DNA of 34,374 nucleotides from Syntrophomonas sp. (GTDB taxonomy: Bacteria; Bacillota; Syntrophomonadia; Syntrophomonadales; Syntrophomonadaceae), in assembly GCA_016841875.1 (NCBI GenBank), contig JAENYG010000029.1, positions 1 through 34,374 on the forward strand. Reading direction: 5' to 3'. Below are positions 27,186 to 34,324 of this stretch, one piece after another; position 1 is the first letter of the stretch; every line of letters begins with the position of its first letter. The notes under the pieces are model-generated. The model did not search any database and was not told where the DNA came from. It worked only from the letters and a program-made list of their open reading frames with translations. A program made the position numbers and the translations under genes.

Positions 27186-27203
27186 AAGTTGGTACCTGGT
27201 ACC
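27186..27203. repeat. REP-like palindrome copy 2 (core GTACCTGGTAC)
   Basis: AAGTTGGTACCTGGTACC, in the gcvH-gcvPA gap. Compared with the copy at 20945 it has a paired G-to-A and C-to-T change that keeps the dyad. It also resembles the core of FapR operators, but no promoter or lipid gene is here. Confidence 0.6.
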
Positions 27204-27215
27204 TTATTTGGTACT

Positions 27216-27599
27216 TTATTCGAGATTTTTGCAAAATTCTGTATATGCTTCGGCAGACATGAGTTTTTCCAGATCGCTATGATCAGTCAATTCTATTATG
27301 GCAATCCAGTTACCATAAGGATCTTCATTTAACAATTCCGGAGCTTCCTCTAATTCCTCATTCACTTCTATGACTTTTCCTCCCGCCGGGCTGAAAAGAG
27401 TAGCCACGGCTTTTACAGATTCAATAACCCCTATAGATTCACCCATAGCCGCTTCCTCACCCACTTCCGGAAGTTCTACAAATACTATATCTCCCAGATG
27501 GTGCTGAGCATAATCGGTAATACCGATGTTACCCTTTTCTCCGTCAACCCTTATCCATTCGTGCTCGCTGGTGTAAAGTAATTTCTTGGGTATATTCAT
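27216..27599 (-). CDS. gcvH: glycine cleavage system H protein
   Basis: Lipoyl carrier that shuttles the aminomethyl group between P, T and L proteins. The 127-residue protein has the lipoylation lysine K63 in ESVKAVATLFSP and the conserved NEDPYGNWIA downstream. The ATG follows GGAGGGG. It is 132 nt after gcvT, a gap holding a small AATAAC/GTTATT hairpin right at the gcvT stop. Lipoyl H-protein has also been reported to take part in H-cluster bridge synthesis, which is of interest given hydF in this window. Confidence 0.98.
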   Translation of the reverse strand: MNIPKKLLYTSEHEWIRVDGEKGNIGITDYAQHHLGDIVFVELPEVGEEAAMGESIGVIESVKAVATLFSPAGGKVIEVNEELEEAPELLNEDPYGNWIAIIELTDHSDLEKLMSAEAYTEFCKNLE

Positions 27600-27731
27600 A
27601 TTAACCCCTCCATTAATTATTTTATTGATATAGATACATGATGACTGCTAAATCTCCTGTACCAATGTACGAGCGATAAAACAGCTGAAATTATAGGATA
27701 CTTAGATATCTTGTACTAATAACTTGAGTTG

Positions 27732-28838
27732 TTATTTAGATTTAGTTTTTTTCCTATAGAATATCCCCGAGTCCACTACTGCCTGTACCGTTTTACCCCG
27801 AATCACAATATCTATCTGAGTACCCGGTTCCGTAAACTCAATGTTAATCAAGGCTAGACCGATAGGCCTTTTAAACGTTGGAGCATGCAGTCCAGTAGTA
27901 ACATGTCCAATAGTAACCCCATCTTTTTGAACCTCATAGTGTGAGCGAGGAATTCCTTTGCCGATCATAGAAAATTCCACCACTTTTCTTTTTAAACCTT
28001 CTTCCTTCTGCTTAAGCAGAGCAGACCTGCCAATAAAATCATCAGTATTCAGTTTAACAAAGAAACCTAATCCTGCTTCCAACGGAGTTATATCCTGGTC
28101 AATTTCCTGTCCATATAAAGGAAGTTTGGATTCAAAACGCAGACTGTCCCTGGCCCCAAGTCCGACCGGGCTCACATCTTCCCCACCTGCCTGCAATATT
28201 TCCTCCCATATAAATGCCGCATCCTGAGGCTTAATATATAATTCAAAGCCATCTTCACCGGTATAACCGGTTCGGGATACAATACACTCTATACCTGATA
28301 TCCTGACGACAGGATTAAACCAGAAGAAACGAATACTGTCCAGATCCGTATCGCTCAACTTCTGCAATATCTCCTGGCTTTTAGGTCCCTGCAGGGCAAG
28401 CTGCGCATATTCATCAGAAACATTTTTAGCCTCTACTCCATCCATTAGGTTATTCTGTATCCATGTAAAATCCTTATCAACATTGGCCGCATTCACCACC
28501 AGAAGATATTTATTACGATTATACCTGTATACCAGCAGGTCATCCACTACTCCTCCAGTAGGGTAACACATCAGGCAGTAAAGTACCTGCCTATCCTCTA
28601 AAGTTTTCAAGTCATTGCTCACCAGTTTTTGCACAAAATCCTCGGCTTTATCCCCGGTCACCCAAACTTCACCCATGTGCGATACATCGAAAAGTCCTGC
28701 TTTCTCACGAACCATATTGTGTTCTTTGATGATACCCATACCTTCATATTGTACCGGTAGTTCCCAACCCCCAAAGTCAATAATTTTACCGTTATACTTG
28801 AGGTGCATGGGATAGATCGGTGTTTGTTTCAACGACAT
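27732..28838 (-). CDS. gcvT: glycine cleavage system T protein (aminomethyltransferase)
   Basis: Transfers the methylene group from aminomethyl-lipoyl-GcvH to tetrahydrofolate, releasing ammonia. It has 368 residues from the chosen start. Conserved parts are IDFGGWELPVQYEGM, the folate-domain DVSHMGEV, SRTGYTGEDGFEL, and a C-terminal barrel (GHVTTGLHAPTFKRPIGLA). Two ATGs are adjacent in frame; the second (28838) is better spaced from GGAGG (6 nt against 3). It is first in the order gcvT-gcvH-gcvPA-gcvPB-lpd. No clear glycine riboswitch precedes it, which is unusual among Clostridia and Bacilli. Confidence 0.98.
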   Translation of the reverse strand: MSLKQTPIYPMHLKYNGKIIDFGGWELPVQYEGMGIIKEHNMVREKAGLFDVSHMGEVWVTGDKAEDFVQKLVSNDLKTLEDRQVLYCLMCYPTGGVVDDLLVYRYNRNKYLLVVNAANVDKDFTWIQNNLMDGVEAKNVSDEYAQLALQGPKSQEILQKLSDTDLDSIRFFWFNPVVRISGIECIVSRTGYTGEDGFELYIKPQDAAFIWEEILQAGGEDVSPVGLGARDSLRFESKLPLYGQEIDQDITPLEAGLGFFVKLNTDDFIGRSALLKQKEEGLKRKVVEFSMIGKGIPRSHYEVQKDGVTIGHVTTGLHAPTFKRPIGLALINIEFTEPGTQIDIVIRGKTVQAVVDSGIFYRKKTKSK

Positions 28839-29403
28839 CATATTCCTCCTTTTTTAAAATCATCTGTTAATAATGGCTTCCTTTATCGAGCGGAAAGTTC
28901 AAGTGCATATATCATCAAAATGGAGAAGATTTATTATGCGCATTGGTCTGAACCAACCGTACCATTATTCTTGCTTTCAACTGGTATTTTCATACAACTA
29001 ATAGCAGTCCATCAATTTACGTACCGGTTTTCTAGCAATATACTATCATTTTCACATTTAAGTGTTCTGGTGATAAATTCCTGCATTATTATTCAGTATA
29101 ATCAATAGTTAATAATTAAAATACAATTTTTTTCCTCTAAACATTAGATCTTCATGACCTTTGCTGCCCAGGCCTTTATTCTCTAATTTTCCACATTGAA
29201 CTTCTACTCCCCGGTTCCTTTTTCTGATAATTAGATGATCAATTTTTTAAAACCTTATCTTATTGCTCCGCTGCGGTCTGGATACTTTTTATCAAAGCAA
29301 AAAAGAAAACCTGCCCGGGGCAGGTTTTATATGGAGATGTAATAGGGATGGGGGGTTAGTGAATTCTATCTAGTTAGCACAATCTGGAGAGTGAGAGTGT
29401 ATA
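28839..29403. other. intergenic region upstream of gcvT (565 nt)
   Basis: The right end holds the terminator of the MORN gene. The rest is A+T-rich with no credible gene; a 101-residue plus-strand frame overlaps gcvT and lacks family features. A minus-strand TATACT at 29100-29095 is a possible -10 box for gcvT, but its -35 is poor. Minus-strand RNA near 29220-29300 has short resemblances to a glycine aptamer core that I do not accept. Confidence 0.6.
29297..29328 (-). terminator. intrinsic terminator of the hsp20-MORN unit
   Basis: Perfect 10-bp stem AAAACCTGCC/GGCAGGTTTT with a 3-nt loop (29306-29328). On the minus strand it is followed by CTTTTTTGC. It lies about 75 nt after the MORN gene stop. 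Confidence 0.88.
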
Positions 29404-29724
29404 TTAGAAGGAAGTAGATCGAGGGTAATTCTCGGGTCTATCATTAACCCACTTACCTTCATAAGCTAGTGTTCCATCCGTGTAATAGGATTTGCCCTGA
29501 CCGCTGCGGCCGCCGTCTTCCCATTCGCCTTCATAGCGGAGAGTTCCATCCGGGTAAAATTCATTACCCTGTCCGCAGCGTTTACCTTCTTTCCATTGAC
29601 CTTCATATTTTCCCCCACTTCGGTAATAAGCATTTCCCATGCCGTGGGGTTTACCATCCAGAACTTCTCCCTCATAGTTGGCTATAACATTATTGTTTAA
29701 GGTCATATTTTCAATTCTTGCCAT
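29404..29724 (-). CDS. MORN-repeat protein
   Basis: Small soluble protein of 106 residues with about four MORN repeats, roughly residues 18-100: YEGEVLDGKPHGMG, YEGQWKEGKRCGQG, YEGEWEDGGRSGQG, YEGKWVNDRP. The repeats form a beta-ladder used for protein or lipid binding. Function cannot be told from the repeats alone. I use the ATG at 29722-29724, which has GAGGTGG upstream. A GTG 12 nt earlier lies inside that ribosome site. It is 51 nt after hsp20 on the same strand with no terminator between, and is followed by a clear terminator, so hsp20-MORN is a two-gene unit. Confidence 0.9.
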   Translation of the reverse strand: MARIENMTLNNNVIANYEGEVLDGKPHGMGNAYYRSGGKYEGQWKEGKRCGQGNEFYPDGTLRYEGEWEDGGRSGQGKSYYTDGTLAYEGKWVNDRPENYPRSTSF

Positions 29725-29775
29725 ATATAACTCCACCTCTCTTTCTCATCATCTCGTCCATTCCTAAGTGCTGTC

Positions 29776-30207
29776 TTATTTGATCTCTATCCGATGGCTA
29801 TCGGATGTACTTTCTTGCATCTTGGGAAGGATAATTTTCAGAACCCCATCTTTATAATCTGCAGTTATTCCATCACTATGAATATTCTGTACATAGAAAC
29901 TCCTGCTCACTTTACCAAGCTTTCTTTCCCGGCGCACATAGTTTTCTTTCTCTTCATCAATCTCTTTCTGTTTCTGGCCTGAGATGGTAAGAACATCTTC
30001 CTTGAACTCAACGACTATTTCTTCTTTGGTAACTCCGGGCAGTTCCGCCTCTACTATATACTCACTGTCATTTTCCTTTATATCTGCACGGATGCTCATA
30101 CCCAGCTCGTTAAGCAAATCTCCGCCAACAAATTCTTTGACTAACTCCGGGTTAAACAGACTTTCAACTAATTCTTTTCTTCTACGGCGATGCGTCAAAT
30201 CAAACAT
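29776..30207 (-). CDS. Hsp20/alpha-crystallin small heat shock protein
   Basis: ATP-independent holdase chaperone of 143 residues. The alpha-crystallin domain spans about residues 38-130, with VEAELPGVTKEEIVVEFKEDVLTISG and the C-terminal strand DGVLKIILPK. It ends in RIEIK, the I-x-I motif that links subunits into oligomers. I start at the ATG at 30205-30207, which has AAAGGAGG 8 nt upstream; a longer frame from TTG at 30243 has no such site. A sigma-54 type promoter lies 51 nt upstream and the gene next to it encodes a sigma-54 activator. That is an unusual control for a small heat shock gene, which in Firmicutes is more often under HrcA, CtsR or sigma-B. Confidence 0.96.
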   Translation of the reverse strand: MFDLTHRRRRKELVESLFNPELVKEFVGGDLLNELGMSIRADIKENDSEYIVEAELPGVTKEEIVVEFKEDVLTISGQKQKEIDEEKENYVRRERKLGKVSRSFYVQNIHSDGITADYKDGVLKIILPKMQESTSDSHRIEIK

Positions 30208-30257
30208 GTTCCCATCCTCCTTTACTCGAGAAATATTTTCCAATTAATCATAGTATA

Positions 30258-30274
30258 TGCAACAAATATGCCAA
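30258..30274 (-). promoter_or_regulatory. sigma-54 (-24/-12) promoter of hsp20-MORN
   Basis: Minus strand TTGGCATATTTGTTGCA. It has the required GG and GC exactly 10 nt apart and matches the consensus TGGCA...TTGCW. Transcription should start near 30247, giving a leader of about 40 nt before the hsp20 ATG. Confidence 0.78.
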
Positions 30275-30288
30275 TTCAGTGAATTTTG

Positions 30289-30322
30289 ATGAAAAAATTT
30301 AGACCGCCCATACTGAGCGGTC
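30289..30322 (-). terminator. intrinsic terminator of the sigma-54 activator gene
   Basis: Minus-strand stem GACCGCTC/GGGCGGTC (8 bp with one G-U) around a 5-nt loop, followed by TAAATTTTTTC. It lies about 100 nt past the stop. Confidence 0.85.
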
Positions 30323-30382
30323 CTTCCTGCCAATAGATTTTATTATTACCGGGTAGACTATCTTGTTTTCTCAGTGACGCAT

Positions 30383-30423
30383 AGTGTGGCACAATGTATT
30401 ATTCAGCATCACTGCGCCACACT
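30383..30423. promoter_or_regulatory. dyad repeat, candidate upstream activator sites for hsp20
   Basis: Two inverted 14-bp arms (30383-30396 and 30410-30423) agree at 12 positions. Each contains a TGTGGCACA-like near-palindrome, at 30385-30393 and 30413-30421. The centre is about 155 bp upstream of the predicted sigma-54 start site, in the usual range for enhancer-binding proteins. It begins 1 nt after the stop of the activator gene. In RNA it could instead form a 14-bp hairpin with two G-U pairs. Confidence 0.5.
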
Positions 30424-30424
30424 T

Positions 30425-32152
30425 TTACTGCTGTATTTTATAAAGCTTCATTTTTCTATATATGGTGCTGCGATTAACCCCCATCTCTCGTGCTACTCTG
30501 CTGATATTACCCGCAAAATGGTCAATCAAGCTGATTATCATCTCTCGCTCCTGCTCCTGCATCAATTTTTTTTGTTTCCCCCGGGCCTCATAAATGCTCA
30601 TGTCTGATGAATCAACCGCTGTATTCATAGGAACTGCTTCAGTTATTGTACGTCGTATCTCAGGGGGCAAATGCTTTACTCCCATCGGCAGGCTGCCAGC
30701 AAGATGCACCATTCTCTCTACTACATTTTGTAGTTCCCTGATGTTTCCGGGCCAGCTGTATCGTGTAAGAAATTCTTCAATTTTTTCACGCTCTTCTTCC
30801 TGGGGTGCCTTACTGATAGGGATTTTACTAAGGAAGTAATCAAAAAGTACTATAATATCTTCCTTACGATCTCTGAGTGGCGGTATATCGATGTTAATTA
30901 CATTTAATCGGTAATACAAGTCGGCTCTGAAGTTGCCCGCTTCAACTTCCTGCCACAAATTTTTGTTGGTAGCACAGATAACCCTGACATCTACGGGAAT
31001 GATTCGACTGTCGCCTATTCGGGTAATACTTTTTTCCTGAAGTACTCGCAGCAAGGTTACCTGCTGTTCCAGGGGCATATCTCCAATTTCATCCAGAAAC
31101 AGGCTTCCTCCGGATGCCAGTTCAAATTTGCCGGGACTACCGCCCTTGCGTGCTCCGGTAAAAGCGCCTCCGGTGTATCCGAAAAGCTCACTACCAATTA
31201 ATTCTCTCGGTATAGCCCCACAGTTTACTGCCACAAACGGACCGTTTCTTCGCTGGCTTTCACTATGTATTGCTTGTGCAAATACTTCTTTTCCGGTACC
31301 GCTCTCCCCTTCCAGCAGAACATTACTCACACTCGATGCTGCCATTTCAGCCAGGTGTATCGCCTCTTTCATGCTATGGCTGATGGTTATGATATCCTGA
31401 AAAGAATAACTGGCTCGGGCTCCGCTGAAACGATTAACCAGAAGATGAATATTTTCTATAGGACTCAGAAAAAGTACTCCGCCCCTGATAACACCCTCTT
31501 TATCCCTGACTGGTATGCCAGATATAACAGCATGCAGGTTGCGTTCCAACCCGGGTATTAACAATTCAACATCCCGGTAAGATTGCCCGGTCTCCAGCAT
31601 AGTCCGGGTATTAGGGATATCTATTCCCAGGTATTCACTTAGGTGTTTTCCCTGCATGTCCTGCAAACTCTGGCCCAAAATTGCTTCCGCCGCCAGGTTA
31701 GCCTCTTTGATCTTTCCCTGTTGGTTAACTATAATAGCACCATCCGGCATATGCATAAAAATGTCGGTATATATGCTGTTTATGTACTGCAGTTGATCAT
31801 TCTTTATCTGCATTACATGCCGACTGCTGATATCCCTAATATTCAACAAAAGAAGTCGGCTGCCGGATATGAATAGAGGTTTTATCTTTATCTCAACTGG
31901 AAATGGCTTTCCTTGCCCGGTATAATGAACTATCTCCACCGCTGTATCCTCAAATACCGCAGTCTCTATCAGCTGGAATATTTTTTCCCGGTGCTCCACC
32001 GGGCTGAGTTTGTAAATATCGAGCTTCAAGAGCTCAACTTTGCTTATCTCGTACAATTCCAGGGCTTTACGGTTGGCATCAATAATCCTCCCAGCAGGAT
32101 CAATCAGCAGCATACTCTCCGGATGGTTCTCAAAATAAAGTGACTCCATCAT
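30425..32152 (-). CDS. sigma-54 dependent regulator, PAS-PAS-AAA+-Fis
   Basis: Enhancer-binding activator of 575 residues that drives open-complex formation at sigma-54 promoters. Two PAS domains (about 5-115 and 125-235) replace a receiver, so it senses a ligand or redox cue directly. The AAA+ domain (about 255-490) has Walker A GESGTGKE (282-289), the sigma-54-contacting loop GAFTGA (329-334) and Walker B LFLDEIGD (351-358). The C-terminal Fis-type helix-turn-helix is NISRVAREMGVNRSTIYRKM. The ATG at 32152 has AGGAGGGG upstream; the next codon is also ATG. It ends beside a dyad and a sigma-54 promoter, which makes hsp20-MORN a likely target. Its own leader is long and structured. Confidence 0.96.
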   Translation of the reverse strand: MMESLYFENHPESMLLIDPAGRIIDANRKALELYEISKVELLKLDIYKLSPVEHREKIFQLIETAVFEDTAVEIVHYTGQGKPFPVEIKIKPLFISGSRLLLLNIRDISSRHVMQIKNDQLQYINSIYTDIFMHMPDGAIIVNQQGKIKEANLAAEAILGQSLQDMQGKHLSEYLGIDIPNTRTMLETGQSYRDVELLIPGLERNLHAVISGIPVRDKEGVIRGGVLFLSPIENIHLLVNRFSGARASYSFQDIITISHSMKEAIHLAEMAASSVSNVLLEGESGTGKEVFAQAIHSESQRRNGPFVAVNCGAIPRELIGSELFGYTGGAFTGARKGGSPGKFELASGGSLFLDEIGDMPLEQQVTLLRVLQEKSITRIGDSRIIPVDVRVICATNKNLWQEVEAGNFRADLYYRLNVINIDIPPLRDRKEDIIVLFDYFLSKIPISKAPQEEEREKIEEFLTRYSWPGNIRELQNVVERMVHLAGSLPMGVKHLPPEIRRTITEAVPMNTAVDSSDMSIYEARGKQKKLMQEQEREMIISLIDHFAGNISRVAREMGVNRSTIYRKMKLYKIQQ

Positions 32153-32796
32153 ATGCCCCTCCTAAGAACAAAGGTAAAATACCCGGTTTGTTTTTTTCCC
32201 CTCTTAATCCGGGCGTTTCAGGCTAAAACGGATGACAATGGGGATACCGATGCTCCCCTTTTGGGAGCCGGCGCACAGCAGTCCCCCCTAACGGGGACAT
32301 GCAGATTGTCATCTTTCGGGATGATATTTTGGACCCTCCGGAACCAAGGGCTGCTTCTAGTATATATACTATTTACAGCACCGATACCTGGCTGCTCCCT
32401 TATTAACCCCGGTATTGGATAACTGAAGCAACGTTGTCACTATCGCCTGTAAATCATCCTTAATATTCCTATTCTTTATTTTCTATTAAATCCCTGCCTC
32501 GAACTCTTTTTGCCCGGTCACTCGTTAGACTATTCCCTGCTCCAAAGATTTATCACTCTTTCAGGTGACAAATGATATTATTTTTATATTTATTGTTAAA
32601 ATTGCACTATTTCTATGGTTTTTTGGCTTTTCAGGAAGGTATTTCTGGGGTACAATCGAATTGATAGTCATAGTTCTATTTGAAAATTATTTTTATCAAT
32701 ATATTTTGTTATGACAAAAAACTGTTTTCGCCTGTTCTTTTCCTGGACGGGTATTTTCATCTTATGATTTATCATTTTTTAAGAGGTATATGAGTT
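32153..32796. other. intergenic region between divergent regulators (644 nt)
   Basis: It separates the sigma-54 activator gene (minus) from the BTAD-like regulator gene (plus). The left third holds a three-way-junction RNA candidate and a perfect palindrome TAGTATATATACTA (32358-32371). The right part is very A+T-rich and probably carries the BTAD gene promoter, which I cannot place firmly. No reading frame here looks real. Confidence 0.65.
32231..32313 (-). ncRNA. candidate structured RNA, three-way junction, family unknown
   Basis: A closing stem of 9 perfect pairs (GATGACAAT 32231-32239 with ATTGTCATC 32305-32313) encloses two hairpins. One has CCG plus GCTCCC pairing with GGGAGC plus CGG (32247-32271, 2-nt bulge). 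The other has GCA plus GTCCCC pairing with GGGGAC plus TGC (32278-32302, 1-nt bulge). Junction strands are 7, 6 and 2 nt. It would lie in the 5' leader of the sigma-54 activator on the minus strand, ending about 78 nt before the start codon. I recognise no known riboswitch. The strand is inferred from context. Confidence 0.5.
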
Positions 32797-34032
32797 ATGA
32801 ATGATATTCGGGGAGAGAAGATAAATAATAATGTAAGCCTGGAGATTTTTACCCTGGGCCAATTTGTAGTGCGCCGGGGCAGCGATATAATTTCAGGCGA
32901 GAATAAACGCTCTTATCGGATATGGGAACTATGCAAATATTTTATTACTAAACGGGATAAGCCAACTTACTCGGAAACCATAATGGAAGATTTATGGCCT
33001 GACCGTGATTATTCTGATTCAAAACAGGCTCTTCGAACCCAGATATATCGTCTGCGTATGCTTTTGGACCGGAAAGATACTCCAGAAGAATACTCCTGTA
33101 TAACCTTTTCCGGTGGCGCTTATGCTCTGAACAAAAATACCGGTTACTGGTTGGATGCCCAGGAATTTGAAAGCTTGTATAATGAAGCTGTCCATACCAC
33201 TCTTAAAAACCCGAATTCGGCTATAGAGAAATACAAAAAGGCAGCCAGTCTCTATAAAGGAGATTATCTTCCGGAAATTTCTTATGCCGAATGGGTCATC
33301 CCGGTGAGAAACTATTATAATCATCTCTATATACAGCTGGTACTGGATCTAACCGCCCTTCTGCATGATCAGGAAAGAAATGATGAAATTATTGAAGTCA
33401 TGGAGAATGCCTTTCTTATTGAGTTTTTTGAGGAGGAATTCCACTTCCGGTATCTAAGAGCATTGATTGCAGCCGGTCGACAGAGGCAGGCCCAATCTCA
33501 TTATGAATATACATCTTCAGTTTTTTACCGGGAGATGGGCATAGAAATGTCATCCTCTATGCGGGACTTATATCGAAATATTTTATTCCAAAACAATTCC
33601 GTAAATCGTGACCTCCATCTGGTTCAAAACAGCCTGTATGAAGTCCCTGAATCAGACGGCGCCTTTCTCTGTACCAGTGATGTTTTTCGCTATCTGTACA
33701 ACCTGGAAGTACGGCGCAACGAACGTACTGGTCAGTCAGTTTTTCTGGGTATGCTTACCCTGACCTGGCCCCCCTCAGACAATGAGGATCTGATCACAAT
33801 GAGAAATGATATGCACTGCCTGGAGGAAACCCTTTTAAACAGCCTGCGTAAAGGAGATGTAGTCTGCCGCTGGAATGAATCTCAGTATCTTATTCTCCTG
33901 CCCGAGATAACCCTGGAAAACACTGATCTAGTAATGCGTCGGATTAAATTTAATTTCCGTCGTTTTTCAAATAATCAACAGGTGGATATCACTACCAGTG
34001 TGAAACCAGTACAACCGGGAGGCATTATATAA
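32797..34032 (+). CDS. BTAD/SARP-like transcriptional regulator with degenerate GGDEF-like C-terminus
   Basis: Soluble regulator of 411 residues. Residues about 14-112 form an OmpR-like winged helix (LEIFTLGQFVV.. then SKQALRTQIYRLRMLL). Residues about 120-265 are a bacterial transcriptional activator (BTAD) helical repeat, with YKGDYLPEISYAEW and RALIAAGRQRQAQSHYE. The last ~115 residues resemble a nucleotidyl-cyclase (GGDEF) fold: LRKGDVVCRWNESQYLILLPE lines up with the R-x-D-x-x-x-R-x-GGDEF strand, but the catalytic GGDEF is replaced by WNESQ. It should therefore bind a ligand or partner rather than make c-di-GMP. The ATG at 32797 has an AAGAGG-like site. It is divergent from the sigma-54 activator gene; targets are unknown. 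Confidence 0.85.
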   Translation: MNDIRGEKINNNVSLEIFTLGQFVVRRGSDIISGENKRSYRIWELCKYFITKRDKPTYSETIMEDLWPDRDYSDSKQALRTQIYRLRMLLDRKDTPEEYSCITFSGGAYALNKNTGYWLDAQEFESLYNEAVHTTLKNPNSAIEKYKKAASLYKGDYLPEISYAEWVIPVRNYYNHLYIQLVLDLTALLHDQERNDEIIEVMENAFLIEFFEEEFHFRYLRALIAAGRQRQAQSHYEYTSSVFYREMGIEMSSSMRDLYRNILFQNNSVNRDLHLVQNSLYEVPESDGAFLCTSDVFRYLYNLEVRRNERTGQSVFLGMLTLTWPPSDNEDLITMRNDMHCLEETLLNSLRKGDVVCRWNESQYLILLPEITLENTDLVMRRIKFNFRRFSNNQQVDITTSVKPVQPGGII

Positions 34033-34230
34033 ATACCTCTGCCTTCCCTTCTCCCCGCCCGCCGCTATTATATTATTTGGTATTTCCGCTTAGATGGACC
34101 AGTATACCTTACTTTTACATTATCCTATATAAAAACCTGATAAATCTATTTCCTGTAACTGAGATGTAACTCTACCCTGCTAAGATGTACTTGAGATTAC
34201 TTCTAGCTTACCCTGAATGGTAGGCATCTG

Positions 34231-34260
34231 CAGCCGGGAATTCCCGGCTGTCTTTCTTTG
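34231..34260 (+). terminator. intrinsic terminator after the BTAD-like gene
   Basis: Perfect 20-bp palindrome CAGCCGGGAATTCCCGGCTG (8-bp stem, AATT loop) followed by TCTTTCTTTG. It lies about 200 nt past the stop. Confidence 0.75.
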
Positions 34261-34324
34261 AAGAGAAAAAATTATCCTCTCAAATATTTAGAACCTGAAA
34301 TTAGCTTCTAAGGCAATACCGGAC

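Noticed and set aside
27191-27203. FapR operator (GTACCTGGTAC core)
   Set aside because: It lies inside an operon gap with no promoter or lipid-synthesis gene, and a sister copy at 20945 shows it is a repeat.
28803-29108. 101-residue plus-strand frame upstream of gcvT
   Set aside because: It overlaps the gcvT start, lacks a ribosome site, and its sequence looks like translated A+T-rich spacer.
29220-29300. Degenerate glycine aptamer on the minus strand upstream of gcvT (GCAGCGGAGCAA, then CAGAAAAAGGAAC)
   Set aside because: Only short fragments resemble the consensus. The P2 stem does not form and the distance to gcvT is about 380 nt. A covariance-model search (Rfam glycine model) would decide.
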